A stretch of 64,000 nucleotides of DNA from positions 310,190 to 374,189 of the forward strand of contig NZ_GG667520.1 of assembly GCF_000159135.1 (NCBI RefSeq). Reading direction: 5' to 3'. This stretch comes from Corynebacterium striatum ATCC 6940 (GTDB lineage: Bacteria > Actinomycetota > Actinomycetes > Mycobacteriales > Mycobacteriaceae). The position numbers and the translations under genes are program-made. Under the pieces are notes generated by a model that searched no databases, was not told the DNA's origin, and worked only from the letters and a program-made list of their open reading frames with translations. This document shows, in pieces, positions 57,058-64,000 of the stretch (its first letter is position 1; each line of letters opens with the position of its first letter).

Positions 57058-57130
57058 CAGGTACCGCTGCATGTAAATAAGGCTTCCAATCTTGTGATTT
57101 GGGGGCCTTATTTGCGTATATAGGTACCTG
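57058..57130. repeat. imperfect palindromic element, copy 1
   Basis: CAGGTACC at one end and GGTACCTG at the other are reverse complements, and the inner TAAATAAGGC pairs with GCCTTATTTG. Arms are about 23 bp with a ~20-nt centre. Copy 2 lies ~115 bp downstream. Confidence 0.8.
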
Positions 57131-57245
57131 GCAGCTGGGGCCTCACCGGCTGCGCGGGTTCGCGGGGCGTTTCCGAGTGGGGGGCGGTTTGTGGGGTGCT
57201 GCTTCTGGGTGCGGTGCGCGGGGTTGAGGCGAGCCGTTAGAGGGC

Positions 57246-57315
57246 GAGTACCGCTCTGTGTAAATAGGGCAGCTGTTTGCCGTGTTTTAGGGGGCCTATT
57301 TGCATACAGAAGTAC
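57246..57315. repeat. imperfect palindromic element, copy 2
   Basis: GTACCGCT...GTAAATAGG pairs with CCTATTTGCATAC...GTAC. It shares the arrangement and many bases of copy 1, and the inner stem keeps pairing although the sequence differs (AAATAGG instead of AAATAAGG). Confidence 0.75.
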
Positions 57316-57355
57316 GTTGCTGGGATACAAAGCGGTGGGTTGCTGGGAACACACT

Positions 57356-57407
57356 AAGGCCCTGCGCTCTAGCTGCTTTCGTGAAGCCTGCTAGAGGGCA
57401 GGGCCTT
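57356..57407 (-). terminator. hairpin after rpf
   Basis: AAGGCCCTGC/GCAGGGCCTT and CTCTAGC/GCTAGAG form one long stem with a single G-G mismatch. The downstream T tract is weak. Confidence 0.75.
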
Positions 57408-57428
57408 ATGGCACGTATGGGTGTGGCT

Positions 57429-57977
<549 letters not shown>

Positions 57978-59957
57978 CTAATCCGCATCGTGCTTTTCTG
58001 CGAATGGGTGCGCAGGCCACCAGAACTTCTCGCCGAGGATCTGCACCACCGATGGGACCAAGACAGTGCGGACGATGAGGGTGTCCAGAAGCACGCCGAT
58101 GAACACGGTGATGCCCAGCTGGGCCAGAACCACCAGCGGCAGCACGCCGAGTGCAGCGAACACTGCCGCCAGCAAGATACCGGCAGAGGTAATCACGCCA
58201 CCTGTTGCTGAAAGCGCCGTCAAGATGCCGCGGCGGGTGCCAATCTCACCGGCGTCCTCCCGGGCGCGGGTGATGAGGAAGATGGTGTAGTCGATGCCCA
58301 ATGCAACCAAGAACACGAAAGCGAACAACGGGGTGTTGGACGCGAAGCGGTCGAAGCCCAGCAGGTAGTGGGAGAGCCACCACCCCAGGCCGATGGCCGC
58401 CACGTTGGTCAGCAACACGGAAGCGACCATGATGACCGGTGCCAGGAAAGAACGCAGCATGATCACGAGAGCGCCAAAGATGAGGGCCAAGACCAGCGGG
58501 AAGATAATCTTGCGGTCCCGCTCCGCGGCTGATTCCTCATCAACCAGCTGCGCATCGGCACCGCCTACGAGCACGGCGCCATCGGCGCGCTCACCTTGGT
58601 GGTCGCCGAACTTCTCACGCAGCTGTAGGAAGTCCGCGCCGGAGACCTGCAGGAGGCTCCATCCCTCAGCGCTGCCTTGTTCCTGCGCACTAGCACCCAT
58701 TGCCTCGATGTCCCTGGTGGTGCCAGCCGGATCCTGGGTTGCTACGAGCGGCGGGGTAGAGGACTGATCAGGGAAGGCCTCCTCGAGGGCCTCGCCTGCG
58801 CTGATGGATTCAGGGGTATCGATGAACTGGTCCGACTGCGTAAGACCCGTCGAGGTCTGAAAGTAACCGATGGAGCAGATAGCCAGGATGAGCAGCGACA
58901 CCGCAGCAATACGCTTCGGAGCCTTGGCCGCGAGTCCGCCAATCTTGTCCCACAGCTTGTGATCCGGAGTATCGCCTTGCCGCGGACGGCGTGGCCAGAA
59001 GATCCAGCGGCCAAAAGCAACCAGAACGCCAGGCAGCGCGAACATAGCGAACAACCAAGCCACGAAGACGCCCACCGCAGCGGCCGCACCGAGCCCCTGC
59101 GTGGTTGGGATGAGGGAAAGCAAGAGGCAGAGAACGCCCAGCACCACGGTTCCTGCCGAGGCCGAAACGGTTTTCAGCGTCGGTACCCATGCGCGCGCCA
59201 TGGCCGCGTAGCGGTCCGAGGTAGAGGTCAGTTCGTCGCGATAGCGGGAGATAAGCAGTAGTGCGTAGTTGGTGCCCGCGCCGAAAACAAGCACGGACAA
59301 GATGCCCGAGGTGGACTCGTTCCACGTCACGCCGAATGCGTCGAGAACGTAAGTGTAGACAGTCGCGGCCACACGGTCAGCGACACCGATGACAAGCAGC
59401 GGAAGCAGCCACAGAACAGGGGAGCGGTACGTAACAATGAGGAGCACCGCCACAATGCCCGCGGTTACTGCCAGAAGCATAAAGTTGGCGCCTTGGAAGA
59501 CACCCGCGAGGTCCGCCTTGATTGCAGCAGGGCCGGTGACCTGGGAGGTCACGCCCTCTGGAAGATCAGCAGCGGCGTCCTCGCGTAGCTGCGTGACCTT
59601 GTCAGCATTCTCGGTAGGCGTACCCGCCTCTACCTGAACCGGGACGATGGCAGACTGCCCATCCTCGCTCGGGATGAGCGGGCCGCCGAGTTCCTTTGCC
59701 ACACCACGCAGGGCATTGACATCGAGTGGCTTATCCGAATCAAAAAAGACGATGGCAGCTTGCGCTGACTCGCCCTCGGATTCCTGCTTGGAGATCTCCT
59801 CCTGTAGCTGGGCCACCGTGGTGGAGTCCATGTCCTTGGGCAGCGAGGCAGTCGAGGACTCAGGTTGGTCGAGGCCGCCCAGGCCGATAGCCCCGATAGC
59901 GAGGATGACGAGGACGAGCGCTAGCCACCGAAAGTGGCGCATCTTTTGAGAATTCAC
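57978..59957 (-). CDS. MMPL-type RND transporter
   Basis: This 659-residue membrane transporter has two repeats, each with an outer domain and about five to six helices, and RND-type central helices (VFGAGTNYALLLISRYRDEL and VALGIDYTIFLITRAREDAG) with the D-Y pairs used in proton relay. MMPL proteins export lipids, mycolate precursors or siderophores in mycolate-producing bacteria; this one is shorter than MmpL3-type and lacks a long C-tail. The substrate is unknown. GTG 59957 lies seven bases after TAAAGT. Confidence 0.9.
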   Translation of the reverse strand: MNSQKMRHFRWLALVLVILAIGAIGLGGLDQPESSTASLPKDMDSTTVAQLQEEISKQESEGESAQAAIVFFDSDKPLDVNALRGVAKELGGPLIPSEDGQSAIVPVQVEAGTPTENADKVTQLREDAAADLPEGVTSQVTGPAAIKADLAGVFQGANFMLLAVTAGIVAVLLIVTYRSPVLWLLPLLVIGVADRVAATVYTYVLDAFGVTWNESTSGILSVLVFGAGTNYALLLISRYRDELTSTSDRYAAMARAWVPTLKTVSASAGTVVLGVLCLLLSLIPTTQGLGAAAAVGVFVAWLFAMFALPGVLVAFGRWIFWPRRPRQGDTPDHKLWDKIGGLAAKAPKRIAAVSLLILAICSIGYFQTSTGLTQSDQFIDTPESISAGEALEEAFPDQSSTPPLVATQDPAGTTRDIEAMGASAQEQGSAEGWSLLQVSGADFLQLREKFGDHQGERADGAVLVGGADAQLVDEESAAERDRKIIFPLVLALIFGALVIMLRSFLAPVIMVASVLLTNVAAIGLGWWLSHYLLGFDRFASNTPLFAFVFLVALGIDYTIFLITRAREDAGEIGTRRGILTALSATGGVITSAGILLAAVFAALGVLPLVVLAQLGITVFIGVLLDTLIVRTVLVPSVVQILGEKFWWPAHPFAEKHDAD

Positions 59958-59964
59958 TTACGCC

Positions 59965-59970
59965 ACTTTA
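59965..59970 (-). promoter_or_regulatory. -10 element for leaderless MMPL gene
   Basis: On the minus strand TAAAGT lies seven bases before the GTG at 59957. Confidence 0.55.
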
Positions 59971-60027
59971 CGAGCTACCCAATGTACGGGGTTAAAAGAT
60001 AGCGCGCTGACAGGGTGCTTGGATGCT

Positions 60028-60903
60028 CTAGAGACCGCGTGATTGAGCGGCGACGGCGATGAGCCAGTTGCGCCATGCCACGCGCTCCTCGCCTTCGGCG
60101 GTGGGGGCGGCGGCCTTCGAAGCGGCATCCTCCCACTTCAGAGTGTCATTCCACCCCAATTTGTCCACGTAGCTCTGGGCCGAAGAAGCGTCGGTGGGAA
60201 GAGCGACGCCAGCAACTGCCGTCGGTTGATAAGCCACCGCCGGTTGCGGAACCTTAGCGACTTCCCCGATTGCGCCTTGCAGGGCCTCAATGCGCTTTTC
60301 GTGCAGCGACAAACGGTTGTCGATGTCTGCTTCTATCTCCGGTGATGCATAGCTACGCGCGAAGTCGAGGCCGAAGACTTGCTCGTACTCCCAGTTCAAC
60401 AAGCTGGTAGCGCTTTCCAGATCTGCTGCCTCGAGCTCCGGGATTGCGGGCAACTCGGCGCCGTCCCAGGCATCCAAAACAATGGCCTGGTTAGTCACTA
60501 ATGCGCGGGACTCAGAGCTGACTTCGCTCAACGCGTCACGGGTGCGATGCGCAGCTTCGTTGAGGGTTTTAGCCACATCGACGTCGGAAAGCGGCGCGTC
60601 AGTCGTGCGCTCTACCGTGCACGAGCGGGGAGCGTTACCTTCGTTATTGAGGCCGCACAGACGTTTCACCTCCGCGTAAAGTGCGTCGGCCTGGTCAGTG
60701 CGCAGGGATGAAGCATTGGCGTCGACATCGGCAAGATTCTGGGCATCATTGTCCGCGCTGCGGGCGAGGGCTACTAGAGTCTCGTCGGGCCGAGGACCAA
60801 AGTAATCCACGACGGAGTCCACGGCCTGGCACCCGCTCAACGCGGGCACGAGTGCTGCAAGTGCGGTGAGGGTTGCGACGGGGGTCAAGGCGCGGTGATT
60901 CAC
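60028..60903 (-). CDS. DUF4439 lipoprotein
   Basis: This 291-residue lipoprotein has a lipobox LSGC (C24) after a hydrophobic signal peptide. The C-terminal half (about residues 150-290) is a helical ferritin-like DUF4439 domain (LLNWEYEQVFGLDFARSYAS, RLSLHEKRIEALQGAIG). Ligand and metal binding are unproven. DUF4439 genes often lie next to rimP in corynebacteria. The GTG start is seven bases after TAAGGT and diverges from rimP. Confidence 0.85.
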   Translation of the reverse strand: MNHRALTPVATLTALAALVPALSGCQAVDSVVDYFGPRPDETLVALARSADNDAQNLADVDANASSLRTDQADALYAEVKRLCGLNNEGNAPRSCTVERTTDAPLSDVDVAKTLNEAAHRTRDALSEVSSESRALVTNQAIVLDAWDGAELPAIPELEAADLESATSLLNWEYEQVFGLDFARSYASPEIEADIDNRLSLHEKRIEALQGAIGEVAKVPQPAVAYQPTAVAGVALPTDASSAQSYVDKLGWNDTLKWEDAASKAAAPTAEGEERVAWRNWLIAVAAQSRGL

Positions 60904-60910
60904 TCAAAAG

Positions 60911-60916
60911 ACCTTA
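60911..60916 (-). promoter_or_regulatory. -10 element for leaderless DUF4439 gene
   Basis: On the minus strand TAAGGT lies seven bases before the GTG at 60903. Confidence 0.55.
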
Positions 60917-60940
60917 CACGCAACAGCTGGGCGCAGCAGT

Positions 60941-60946
60941 TAGGCT
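60941..60946 (+). promoter_or_regulatory. -10 element for leaderless rimP-nusA operon
   Basis: TAGGCT lies seven bases before ATG 60954. It would drive rimP-nusA and probably ylxR-infB. Confidence 0.55.
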
Positions 60947-60953
60947 AGAACGC

Positions 60954-61520
60954 ATGGCTTTTCCAGATGCAGCACAACTTACTGAATTACTCCAGCCACT
61001 GCTGGAGCCCCGCGGACTCGATGTGGAGGACGTAAAGACCACCAAGGCTGGTAAGAAGTCCCAGGTTATTATCCGAATCGACGGCGACCAGCGCCCAAGC
61101 TCGGACGTTTTGGAGGAAGTCTCCAACCAGATTTCTGAATTCTTCGACGCCAAGGAGGAGTCCGGTGAACTGAACTTCGGTGCCGGATACACCCTGGAGG
61201 TCTCCACGCCTGGCGTCGATCTGCCACTGACCGCGCCCCGTCATTGGCGCCGCAACCGTGGGCGTCTGGTCGCTTTCGAGCTGACCCCAGGCAAGAGCGA
61301 AGTGGCGCGCATTGGCGCACTTTCCGACGACGCTTCTTCCGTAGCGCTCATCACAACGGTGAAGAAGGACGTGTACTTTCGCATCGAGCGATTGGAAAAT
61401 ATTGCCCGCGCGGTGGTAGAAATTGAGTTTGCTAAACCTTCTGCCGTTGAGCAGGAGGCAGCGCAACAGACGTTTGAATACGCCGAGCAGAACTCGGCAA
61501 CCCGAGAGGATGAAAAGTGA
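60954..61520 (+). CDS. rimP: ribosome maturation factor RimP
   Basis: This 188-residue protein is needed for 30S maturation. The N-terminal alpha/beta domain shows LLEPRGLDVEDVKTTKAGKK and VIIRIDGDQ, and the SH3-like C-terminal domain covers about residues 90-160. The family segment YTLEVSTPGVDLPLTAPRHW is present. ATG 60954 is the usual start; a reading from 60873 runs into the divergent promoter. Its stop overlaps nusA by four bases. Confidence 0.95.
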   Translation: MAFPDAAQLTELLQPLLEPRGLDVEDVKTTKAGKKSQVIIRIDGDQRPSSDVLEEVSNQISEFFDAKEESGELNFGAGYTLEVSTPGVDLPLTAPRHWRRNRGRLVAFELTPGKSEVARIGALSDDASSVALITTVKKDVYFRIERLENIARAVVEIEFAKPSAVEQEAAQQTFEYAEQNSATREDEK

Positions 61521-62533
61521 ATATTGATCTAGAGGCACTCCGTACGATTGAGTCTGAGCGTGGCATCCAAGTAAAGGACCTGCTTGAAGCAATCGCGGGT
61601 GCCTTGTTGTATTCGTACCTGGATTACCGCGAGCAGTCGGCTGCGGGTAAATCCGAGGGAACCAAGTCCCGCGTTGATATCGATGCAGACACCGGTGCGG
61701 TCACCGTCATCGTCACCGAATCTGATCCGGAGACCGGCGAGGTCATCAGCGAATATGATGACACTCCAGAAAACTTCAGCCGCGTCGGCGCCCAGGCCGT
61801 GCGTGAGGCAATCATCCGCAAGCTGCGTGAGGCAGAGGCTGAGGTAACTTACGAGTCCTACTCCGAGCTGACCGGCCGTGTTGTATCTGGCATCGTGCAG
61901 CGTGACGTGCGCGCCAACGAGCGTGGCGTGGTTGTGGTTCAGCTGGGTACCGAGCTGGATTCGCAGGATGCCATCCTGCTGCCAGCTGAGCAGCTACCAG
62001 GTGAAAAGCTTGAGCACGGTGACCGCATCAAGGCTTACGTTGTCGGCGTGACCCGCAACGGTGCACAGGTGCAGATAACTTTGTCGCGTACCCACCCGGA
62101 GTTGGTGCGCGGCCTGTTCGAGCTTGAAATCCCTGAGGTGGGCGACGGCGCCGTGGAGCTCGTTGCTATTGCCCGCGAGGCTGGCCACCGTTCGAAGGTG
62201 TCCGTCATCGGCCATGCCAAGGGGCTTAACGCCAAGGGAGCCTGCATTGGTCCACGTGGCGAGCGCGTCAACAACATCATGCGTGAACTTGGTGGCGAGA
62301 AGATTGACATCATTGACTACAACGAAGATCCTGCGGTTTACGTTGGCAATTCTTTGGCACCGTCGAAGGTGGTTCGCGTCGAGGTTGTTGACCCAGATGC
62401 GCAGGTCGCACGCGTAACCGTGCCGGACTATCAACTGTCTTTGGCCATCGGTAAAGAAGGCCAGAACGCACGCCTGGCCGCGCGCCTGACCGGTTGGAAG
62501 ATCGACATCCACTCGGACGCTGCACAGGACTAA
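61517..62533 (+). CDS. nusA: transcription termination/antitermination factor NusA
   Basis: This 338-residue RNA polymerase-binding factor has the N-terminal polymerase-binding domain, S1 domain (about residues 125-195, [21 protein letters not shown]), and two KH domains ([32 protein letters not shown]). It lacks the C-terminal acidic repeats of E. coli NusA, as is normal for actinobacteria. GTG 61517 overlaps the rimP stop, giving coupling. Confidence 0.96.
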   Translation: MNIDLEALRTIESERGIQVKDLLEAIAGALLYSYLDYREQSAAGKSEGTKSRVDIDADTGAVTVIVTESDPETGEVISEYDDTPENFSRVGAQAVREAIIRKLREAEAEVTYESYSELTGRVVSGIVQRDVRANERGVVVVQLGTELDSQDAILLPAEQLPGEKLEHGDRIKAYVVGVTRNGAQVQITLSRTHPELVRGLFELEIPEVGDGAVELVAIAREAGHRSKVSVIGHAKGLNAKGACIGPRGERVNNIMRELGGEKIDIIDYNEDPAVYVGNSLAPSKVVRVEVVDPDAQVARVTVPDYQLSLAIGKEGQNARLAARLTGWKIDIHSDAAQD

Positions 62534-62637
62534 AAGACCTAATTAAGGATTTGCCGCATTTTCGCGTAAGCTAGATAGCGGCCCACATGCAGAAAAGCTG
62601 GGGCGTTTTTCAAGTGATCGTTTATGTAGGGAGTTGG

Positions 62638-62937
62638 ATGTCACCTCGACAACCACACACAAGACTCCGTACGTGCATCGCTACGCGCCGCCGCTTTCCT
62701 GACACGCAGCTACTGCGGGTCGTCGTTGATAGCGCCGATCCCACTGGCCGCCGTGTCGTGGCAGATCCACTTCGCCGGCTTCCCGGAAGGGGAGCTTGGA
62801 TTACCCCGGATCTCACTGCATTAGAGCTGGCGGAGCGCACCCGAGCCTTTCGACGCGCGCTTCGGTTATCCACTGACGTGGATACAGGTCACGTACGTGA
62901 GTACCTGGAAACGCAGGCGAAAGCCGGCGCAACCTAG
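62638..62937 (+). CDS. YlxR (DUF448) RNA-binding protein
   Basis: This 99-residue basic protein has the DUF448 signature RTCIATRRRFPDTQLLRVVV and GRGAWITPDLTALELA. YlxR-type proteins sit between nusA and infB in most Gram-positives; reported roles include RNase P modulation. ATG 62638 has AGGGAG just upstream, so the longer reading from 62587 is unlikely. Confidence 0.92.
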   Translation: MSPRQPHTRLRTCIATRRRFPDTQLLRVVVDSADPTGRRVVADPLRRLPGRGAWITPDLTALELAERTRAFRRALRLSTDVDTGHVREYLETQAKAGAT

Positions 62938-63044
62938 GTGCATTCGTGGAGGCACCGCGCTTCCACGAGGCAGAGTTAAAGGAAGACCGAACACTGATGA
63001 GCGCACAACGATGAAGCATCAGCGATGAAAGTCCATAGCCATTA

Positions 63045-63080
63045 ACTAGGGGTCAAGCCACACTGGCCTTGGCTCCTAGT
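63045..63080 (+). promoter_or_regulatory. hairpin in the infB leader
   Basis: ACTAGGGGTCAAG pairs with CTTGGCTCCTAGT over 13 positions (two G-U pairs), ending 20 bases before the infB GTG and 11 before AAGGAG. It may influence infB translation or processing. A smaller CGTGGA/TCCACG hairpin lies near 62949-62971. Confidence 0.5.
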
Positions 63081-63099
63081 CACAATCACAAGGAGACAA

Positions 63100-64000
63100 G
63101 TGCCCGGAAAGCTACGTGTTCACGAGCTCGCAAAGCAGCTCGGTGTAACCAGCAAGGAACTACTCGCCACGCTCAAGGAGCAGGGCGAATTCGTTAAAAC
63201 CGCATCTTCGACCATTGAACCCCCAGTGGTGAAGAAGATGCGCGCCCACTATGAGGCGCAGTCCGGCGGAGAGAAGCCATCCGGCGATCAGCCTGCCAAG
63301 GCGGCAGCGGCTGACAAGGCCGCAAAGCCTGCAGCTAAGACCTCCGCAAAGCCAGGCGCGGCGGCGTCTGCACCAAAGCCAGGTGCGCCGAAGCCAGCAG
63401 CTGCCAAGTCCGGTGCTGCAAAGTCCGCGCCAAAGGAAGCTGCACCGACTGCAAAGGCCGAGGCTTCCCAGAAGCCTGCCGCTTCTGCAGCTAAGCCAGG
63501 TCCGAAGCCGGGCGCATCGAAGCCGGCTCCGAAGGCTCCACAGAAGTCCCAGGCAAACGCAGAGGCTAAGTCAGCACCGAAGCCGGGCGGCGAGCGCCCG
63601 ACTCCGGGTAACTCCATGCCTCGTCCGATGCCGAAGCCAGGCGGCTCCCGCCGCGTGGCCAACAACCCGTTCTCCACTGGCGGTGCCGGTGGCGACCGCC
63701 CAGGACCGCGTCCGGGCGGTTCCAAGGGCCCACGTCCTGGCGGCAAGCCAGGCGATAACCGTGGTGGCAAGGGCGGCGGACGCTCCGGCCAGGGTGAAGG
63801 CAACCAGCGTCAAGGCCAGGGGCAGGGCGGGGGACGCCGTCCATCGCCGGCCATGATGCCTTCGCATCCGAACCCGGCAGCCATGCCGTCTAAGTCCTCC
63901 AACGGTGGCGGCGGTGGCCGTGGCCGCGGTGGGCGTGGCCAGGGTGGACCAGGCCAGGGCGGCCCGGGCGGCTTCCGTGGTGGCGGTCGCGGCGGTCGTC
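63100..64000 (+). CDS. infB: translation initiation factor IF-2, N-terminal part
   Basis: The gene runs off the window edge; about 300 residues are visible. The N-terminal IF2 domain begins [20 protein letters not shown], followed by a long low-complexity linker rich in Ala, Pro, Lys, then Gly and Arg, typical of high-GC actinobacterial IF2. The GTPase domain lies outside the window. GTG 63100 has AAGGAGACA just upstream. IF2 brings fMet-tRNA to the ribosome. Confidence 0.95.
   Translation, partial: MPGKLRVHELAKQLGVTSKELLATLKEQGEFVKTASSTIEPPVVKKMRAHYEAQSGGEKPSGDQPAKAAAADKAAKPAAKTSAKPGAAASAPKPGAPKPAAAKSGAAKSAPKEAAPTAKAEASQKPAASAAKPGPKPGASKPAPKAPQKSQANAEAKSAPKPGGERPTPGNSMPRPMPKPGGSRRVANNPFSTGGAGGDRPGPRPGGSKGPRPGGKPGDNRGGKGGGRSGQGEGNQRQGQGQGGGRRPSPAMMPSHPNPAAMPSKSSNGGGGGRGRGGRGQGGPGQGGPGGFRGGGRGGR

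Larger units (their letters stand above)
56989..57428. other. repeat-rich intergenic region between proS and rpf
   Basis: This 440-bp gap has no credible gene. It holds a 26-bp tandem duplication, two related imperfect palindromes, a G-rich stretch (57155-57230), and the rpf terminator. Confidence 0.7.

Noticed and set aside
57155..57230. G-rich stretch as a G-quadruplex
   Set aside because: G runs are separated by loops of about 7-12 bases, longer than in stable quadruplexes.

Overview
The window is about 64 kb of high-GC chromosomal core DNA from an actinomycete, almost certainly a Corynebacterium. Four things support this: an AmtR-type operator in front of amtB-glnK-glnD, a mycothione reductase (mycothiol redox system), a small Rpf-type resuscitation factor, and the actinobacterial conserved genes for DUF2469, DUF2631 and DUF4439. 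Gene order resembles the ffh-rpsP-trmD-rplS-lepB-rnhB-xerC-rpsB-tsf-pyrH-frr-cdsA-dxr-ispG-proS-nusA-infB block of corynebacteria and mycobacteria. The species cannot be told from the sequence alone.

Layout. 1-935: 3' end of a Mrp Na+/H+ antiporter operon (mrpE partial, mrpF, mrpG). 947-4880: nitrogen-control operon amtB-glnK-glnD behind a perfect 20-bp inverted repeat containing AmtR-like boxes. 4928-7873: ffh and a radical SAM/SPASM enzyme. 7875-10145: a membrane acyltransferase with an SGNH domain. 10588-13438: rpsP, a cupin, rimM, trmD and a translationally coupled unknown gene. 13590-18883: a membrane-anchored unknown, tex, and a YhgE/Pip membrane protein. 18898-24692: thiamine operon thiC-E-O-S-G-F on the minus strand behind a TPP riboswitch. 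24870-28555: rplS, two tandem signal peptidases, rnhB, DUF2469, yraN. 28542-32649: comM-like, dprA, xerC, M23 peptidase. 33032-38973: rpsB, tsf, pyrH, frr, cdsA, a LapA-like protein, rlmN. 39086-46195: DUF2631, dxr, site-2 protease, ispG, a lipoprotein penicillin-binding protein, methionine aminopeptidase. 46495-50790: mycothione reductase, a hydrolase, mqo. 50873-56988: selO, a PhzF-like protein, a GalT-like protein, yaaA, proS. 57429-60903: rpf, an MMPL transporter, a DUF4439 lipoprotein. 60954-64000: rimP-nusA-ylxR-infB, the last cut by the window edge.

The genes mainly serve translation and RNA maturation, isoprenoid and phospholipid precursors, protein export and lipoprotein processing, envelope remodelling, thiamine synthesis and nitrogen sensing. 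I see no prophage, transposase, CRISPR array, defence island, tRNA or rRNA.

The most unusual material is non-coding. (i) At least 13 genes have a TAnnnT -10-like hexamer 6-8 nt before the start codon, usually without a Shine-Dalgarno sequence, which is the signature of leaderless mRNAs; three lie in very compact divergent pairs. (ii) The amtB operator palindrome also covers the amtB ribosome binding site. (iii) A ~360-bp mqo leader holds two small ORFs, one with 5 Cys in 18 residues. (iv) The proS-rpf gap holds two ~70-bp imperfect palindromes related to each other, plus a 26-bp tandem duplication. (v) thiF carries an in-frame 18-bp repeat array in its inter-domain linker. Functions are assigned by recognising motifs in translated sequence; no database search was run.
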